From Pseudoscleropodium purum (lineage: Eukaryota; Streptophyta; Bryopsida; Hypnales; Brachytheciaceae), in contig OZ017802.1 in the NCBI GenBank assembly GCA_963969395.1, positions 5,706,501 to 5,770,500 of the forward strand: a DNA stretch of 64,000 nucleotides, read 5' to 3'. A model generated the notes under the pieces. The model was not told the origin of the DNA. It did no database searches and was given only the letters and a program-made list of their open reading frames with translations. A program made the position numbers and the translations under genes. Shown one piece after another: positions 58,816 through 64,000 of the stretch (positions within the stretch are counted from its first letter, which is position 1; every line of letters starts with the position of its first letter).

Positions 58816-61599
58816 CATTTTTTTTTCTCCCAATGATTTTTAATTTAAGTAATTAAATGTGGCATCTAACAAACCACCACCTTTCTTATATTGTCAACTT
58901 GTTGACACCCTATTATTCTAAGTTTTGGCCAATTTGGTCACTTTGTATTCTATTGGTGCCTTTTAAACAACTTTCCTCATCTTTCTTCTGTCGTGAAGCT
59001 TTTTATAAAAGAAGCAAATCCCTTTCAAAGTTTGGCTTTGTAGTTCTTTGTTTTAGGAAGCTTAGTCTTCCAAACTTGTAGTTTTCTTTCAATTTTTGAG
59101 TCACTTACTAATCCTTAGAGTTCTATATTAAGTTTCATATTAGAATATCATAATAGCATTTAGATTAACACATTAGTATTAGATTCCCATATCAGTGTGT
59201 TGTATTAGAAGTCTAGTATTATAATTCATCAAAAATCAAATAAAGATCAAATTAGTTTCAACTCATCCCAATGAACTAGTTAGCAAACACCCAAGTACTA
59301 GGTAAGGCCAAAGACCACGAATAGATGTCTGAAGACTAGGCAATAAGTGGGACCCAAGATTGAAAATGGCATTCGAAGACTAGTGATAGACTGAGTTCTC
59401 AAGACTAATGACAAGGCGGATACCACAAGGCCAAGTGGGTCTCAAAAGGTATCATGAGGATAGTAGACTAAAGTGCTAGAGATTGAGTGAGGCGAATGGT
59501 GTGATTGAACCTTAGAGCTGAATCTAATGTAACTATACCTAATTTCGACCTCTTTCTAAAATTAACCCCTATAAATTCTTGCCTACAATATACTCCCACT
59601 ATTCATGAGAGTGTAGAGTTGATTTTAAAAAACACCTATTTTCAACACTTTGGATATTCATAGTTTAATCATATGATATCCAAAAAATGCATTTTAAGAT
59701 AATCTAGAGACTCCTTTGGACTACCAATAGTATCCTACAAAAAATTCAATATCATAATGGGAACTGTATTGAATTGCTTATTTGGTCCATTTTAGGTGTA
59801 GTTACCTTATTAGTTGGTTTGAATGTACTAATTAGTTGATTGTATTAACTGGTTTTAATGTATTGAATGGGGTTTTGAATGTGTTGGTTGGAATTTTGAA
59901 TGTAATTAGTCAAACGATGGTTACCAAAGTTTTGAACACACGAAAAGTAGTTAAGAATTGTAACTTCTTTTGTAATCTTTTTTAATTAAGTTGTAAGCCT
60001 AAACCCAATCAAATCAACAAAATAGAAGGAGATAGATACTAGCTATGACTAAGAAATAATCACGATCATGATTAAAAAAGATGGAATTATGGTATCTTCA
60101 ACCTTGAAGGTATGAATTTTAATCTTTATATAGAAGTAGAATATAGAATTACATGTTAAATTATTAAGTCAAAACTTTAAAAATGATTTGAGTCCAACTT
60201 TGGATTTGGACTAGAGTTTTTCAAAAATATATCATAATTAAAAAGTTATTTGTGGATGAAGTTAAGTAGTAAAAATAGGTGAAAATATAGTAAAATCATC
60301 CAAGTGAATCTAAAATAGGATTGTAGATTGAGATTAAATTCAAAGTTCAAAAATTAAATTGAAAGTCAATTTGATTATTTAAGTTAGTAGAAATTAGTGG
60401 ATGAAGTTTTAAAGTACCAATAAGTAGTCAAACTTCATCCATACATAACTTTCACTTGGAAAATTCAATCTTTAAGTTTTGTAGACTCTTGAATATTTAA
60501 ATTTATTCTTGACAAGTATAAAATACTAAAATACTAAAAACAATAAGTTTAGAATGGAAGTCCAAAGTCATATATAACTAGTAGGTAATTAATTAGAATA
60601 TTTTTAAGTTAAAATCAATTAGGTTATTTTATAAGGATTCTGGAACCAACCTACACTTAGAAAGTAGATTGATATTGAGAGTAATAATGTAGAAAGAAGT
60701 TTAGTCTCAATTTATTTAGATTTGGATGAATTTCATTGTGCTTTTGTTAATTGAGTGAAACTTTAGACTTAGGAACTAGAATAAATATTGAACTCAACCC
60801 AAAATCCAAATTGAATTTCATTGATAGATTGAAAGAAATCAATGAATGAAGCTTTATAAAAAAGTTTAGAGACAAAACTTCATCCATAGATAATGTTTAA
60901 TAAGAATGTCTATTTGTATCATGTTTTAGCATTTTGAAAAGGCATCAAATTATCTTTTGGAGACCAAAGTTTTAGCCCACATTGGCCAAAATTGGCATGA
61001 GTTACTAATTAAAAAAAGAATTTAAAAATTAAAATTGTTCATTGCTTGAAAGGCACAACTAAACAATGTTTAGGCATACATAGGAACCTAATTGTGCTTG
61101 ATTTATTCTACAGGGGGATGAAATGAAGGTCACCGATTGAATGGAGAATAGTAGAGCCCTAGTTGTTTTAGAAGTATAATACAAATTTTTAGAAAATCTT
61201 TGACATTTTTTGAATCAAATTTTTTAGAATGGTGAAGTGAAAAAAACTTTGATTTCTTATTTTAACAATTCAAATAAACATCAAATAAAAAACATCAAGA
61301 CGAATAGTAGGATGTCAACATAATAACAATTTTATTTATCATATGCCATAGGTGGGATTCTTGCCTTTTCTAATCCTATTTGGTTTGATTGAAACTTCAC
61401 GTCATAAAGATATTTTCCAAATGCTTCATTTGAATGAATGATGTTATGCCCATTTTTGTGGGCTATTTCAAATTTCATTTTTTGCTTGGATTTAAATGCA
61501 TTTGCATTTGATATCAACAATGCTACTATGTGAGCATGTAAATATGAGCATGTGAGCATTGAGCATGTATATTAAGTACATATCCTACAACCATTGAAA
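58816..61599. other. AT-rich spacer; one weak candidate exon
   Basis: Mostly featureless. The minus-strand frame 61559-61332 (NAFKSKQKMKFEIAHKNG, ending AYDK and stop) might be a 3' exon of the gene at 62883-64000, but no splice link could be shown. Confidence 0.25.
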
Positions 61600-61745
61600 G
61601 TGCACACAGTGCAAACACCTATAATATAGATATCTATAACATAGTTACACTATAATCAATGAAGGCCTATAGTATAGACGCCTATAACATAGGTGTATAG
61701 TCTTTTAGACTCATGGGCTCATGCAACTAGGCTCACATAATAGCA
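61600..61745. repeat. Dispersed ATAGG/TATAG-rich repeat, copy B
   Basis: It contains GGCCTATAGTATAGACG, CCTATAACATAGGTGTATAG and CTCATGGGCTCATG in the same order as the copy at 2130-2345. Confidence 0.45.
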
Positions 61746-62882
61746 ATCCTTCATCTAATATGAAAAATAGAGTTTTATCTATTTGCACTACAATTTGTAC
61801 TTTGGCATTTTGCTATTGAAATGCTAGATTAGTTCAAGAATTGAAAAATATAATAGTAATGAAAACTTATAAGTTCATTTACAAGTTTATAAATCTTTTG
61901 AAAAATATTAATATTAAATGAATGTGATTTATTTAGGTACATGACATTATTTAGTTAGGTTGATTTTTAAAAAATTCATTATTAACTTACGAATTTACTT
62001 GCAAGCTTATAAATTACAATGAAAAGATGGTCTTGAAAAAATAAAAACCATAAAAAGCATTTGATGCATGTAAGAAAACAATACATAAATTGAACCAATG
62101 ATTTGTTTTCAATTTAAAATTAATTGATAAGGATCCTGAAATTACAAAATCATTTGCAGTTTCATCCCCAGAAAAATATGTTTTAGGATTATTAACAAAC
62201 TCTTGTTTATTGAAAAGTAAATCTTCTATTGACGAATCTGCAATATGTCAATGTATAACAATAAGTATATCATAGATTATATATTTATAAGGAAATAAAT
62301 TGAAATTATTTTTCAATATATTTGATAAGTAAATACCAACCAACCTTATAATTATTGGAGAATATTTTCGAAGTAAAAAAATATCAAAAAAATCATAATT
62401 TAATTTGTAATTAAATAAAATTTGACTATTCTAAAATTAAATGATTTATTTTTTCAGAAACAAATCATTTTGTACTTCTCTTTGTATATGATACAACTAC
62501 TTTTGCAAGACTATTAGACAAGAGTAAAAAAAGAATTATTTTAAGAATTCACAAATATGACAAAAAATTTAATAAACGGATGGAATATTTCCAATTCCAA
62601 GATAATTTCATCCTTATGGACATGACAACATTTATAATTCTCTTTAAATAGTGCAAGATTCTTATGATCTATTTTATATGGATGATTTTAATTTCGTGTA
62701 AATTATCACATTAATTTAATGTTGATGAATTCAATGGTGATGAATTTATGCTTAAAAACAATATTTTTGATATATTTATAAATTTAATTATTATTAATTT
62801 CATATATTATGAAGATATTGACTACTTAAACCATTCAACTCAAAATGACATTAATAAAACAAAGTAATCTAAAATTCTAAAC
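61746..62882. other. AT-rich DNA, probably intron or 3' flank of the gene at the window end
   Basis: The last recognised exon ends at 62883 with a GT donor, so at least the adjoining part should be intron. No further exon could be assigned confidently. Confidence 0.4.
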
Positions 62883-64000
62883 CTGACAATACATAAAATA
62901 TTGCAGGCATTTCTTTAAGCGTGTCCCCATGGCCATCAGCAATAGTTATCATATATGTTCCAATTTGAATAGAATATATATTTACAATACATATTCCAAA
63001 AGCATAACGAGAAGAAATTTTAGCAAAGAGTGGAGATGCAATAGGGCTAAGAATTTCTTCAGAATCATTTCTTAGGAAATTAATACTAAAAGCATTTGTT
63101 TTAATTTCTCGTCCTCCAGTCAAAGCCCAATACCTATTACCATATGCATCATATAATGTTATTTTAATTGTGCCATATTCTTTTAATAAAAAAGAATTGC
63201 CTCTTTCCCATTGCCATACACAATTTTGCAATGATAAATCCCCTAGTATCATAGCCAAATACATACATAAGTTTGAATATATTGCTTTGATGAATTAAAC
63301 TTATTCATATCATTCAATTCTTAGAATAAAACTAATAATGATATATAAATGGCTATTCATATTATCCATGAAATATGTTGAGAGAGAGCCATTGGAATAT
63401 TGGCCATAAGAATTCAATTCGCCTTTTATTATTTAAAAACCCTAATTGTTGTATTCGATATTTCATCGTACCATTTTTTTTTATCACACAAGTTACCAAA
63501 AATACAATATTATGACGAAATTGAATATATTATGCAAATAAATAAAAAATTCATGCTAAAAAAAATGAAATTCAAAAAGAGGCAAAATATAAATCACCTG
63601 CCCCATATCGCACTTCAGCACTTACAGGAGGAATTGTTTTTGAAAGTCTAGTCCAAGCAAGTGACGTGAGTTGCAATTCAATTGTTTTTAAAGGTGCAGC
63701 TAAGCCCCAACCAGTTAAAACACAAGAAAAATTATAAGTTCCATTTTTATTAGGAACCCAAGTTGGAAAATTGCAATTTAGGTATTTTGAGTATTTTGGA
63801 CCTTCATCATTGGGTGCCCAAATATCAACTTTAAATCCTGGGTCTTCACCATTATACATTTGACAACAATAACATTTTGAGGTGCAAGGTAGCTTTGACC
63901 TAGTGCAATAGTACCCGGCACACTCACGTTGGTATGCAGTAATGACAAAGTCTATGGATTGACCAATGGGATAAAAAAAATCTTTTCTATTATTATTATT
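62883..64000 (-). CDS. Partial gene: cysteine-rich segment plus filamin/Ig-like module
   Basis: The two exons seen are 64000 (continuing beyond the window) to 63598 and 63242-62883. They join in phase (GCA G / GG GAT), and the second ends with a donor CAG/GTTTAG, so the gene continues on both sides. Exon 1 encodes a Cys-rich stretch (ECAGYYCTRSKLPCTSKCYC, then C) followed by beta-strand-like sequence (NFPTWVPNKNGTYNFSCVLT). Exon 2 holds DAYGNRYWALTGG, then VNIYSIQIGTYMITIADG and MPAIFYVLSG. These match the pattern of a filamin-type immunoglobulin repeat (D-x-Y-G-N early, G-x-Y and P-F near the end). The cysteines suggest an extracellular or lumenal protein. Plant GEX2 gamete proteins carry filamin repeats, but I cannot assign this as GEX2. 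Confidence 0.6.

Noticed and set aside
61332..61559. 75-codon minus-strand frame as the final exon of the filamin-like gene
   Set aside because: Sequence character is suggestive, but no phase-consistent acceptor or continuous exon chain from 62883 could be shown.

Overview
This is nuclear DNA from a land plant. Three genes carry chloroplast targeting sequences and spliceosomal GT-AG introns: a shikimate-kinase-family enzyme, photosystem I subunit PSAO and a thylakoid CcdA-type protein. The intergenic DNA is very AT-rich and packed with transposon remnants. I lean towards a bryophyte-like or other non-seed plant, but the sequence does not settle the species. There are no tRNA, rRNA or CRISPR signals and no sign of bacterial DNA.

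Layout. 1-8700: AT-rich, no convincing gene; inverted repeats cluster at 640-1980. 9148-12983 (minus): nine-exon shikimate kinase family gene. 13390-16390: dispersed repeats, a TTTG microsatellite, an 89-bp tandem array and a PIF/Harbinger-like MITE. 16395-21070: a TTAA-flanked TIR element carrying a second TTAA-flanked insert, then a broken hAT transposase gene. 22272-23313 (plus): five-exon PSAO. 25030-31295: a young Ty1/Copia element with 215-bp LTRs and a CGCCT target duplication; its polyprotein has two in-frame TAG codons and an internal RT deletion. 31316-31495: a small possible coding exon starting 20 bases after the right LTR. 31757-33841: two TTAA/CCCCTAAAG elements head to tail, one split by a GC-rich hAT MITE. 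35213-40277 (plus): ten-exon CCDA gene. 41877-45475: more copies of the TTAA family, one apparently split by a 2-kb TIR insertion that contains another TIR element. 50201-51256 (minus): intact single-exon F-box gene. 52004-52199: 28-bp minisatellite. About 52870-56320 (minus): degenerate LTR-retroelement-like region with gag-like ORFs. 62883-64000 (minus): two exons of a gene running off the window, encoding a cysteine-rich segment followed by a filamin/Ig-like module.

How the genes relate. PSAO (light harvesting and state transitions), CCDA (electron transfer into the thylakoid lumen for cytochrome assembly) and the shikimate kinase homologue (plastid aromatic amino acid supply, or an SKL1-type plastid role) all act in plastids. 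They are separate transcription units on both strands, not an operon.

The most interesting unexplained structure is the roughly 920-bp TTAA-bounded family. Three near-complete copies have almost the same length once a nested insert is subtracted, and a fourth fits within about 10 bp after its own insert is removed. One pair, possibly two, sits head to tail sharing a single TTAA.
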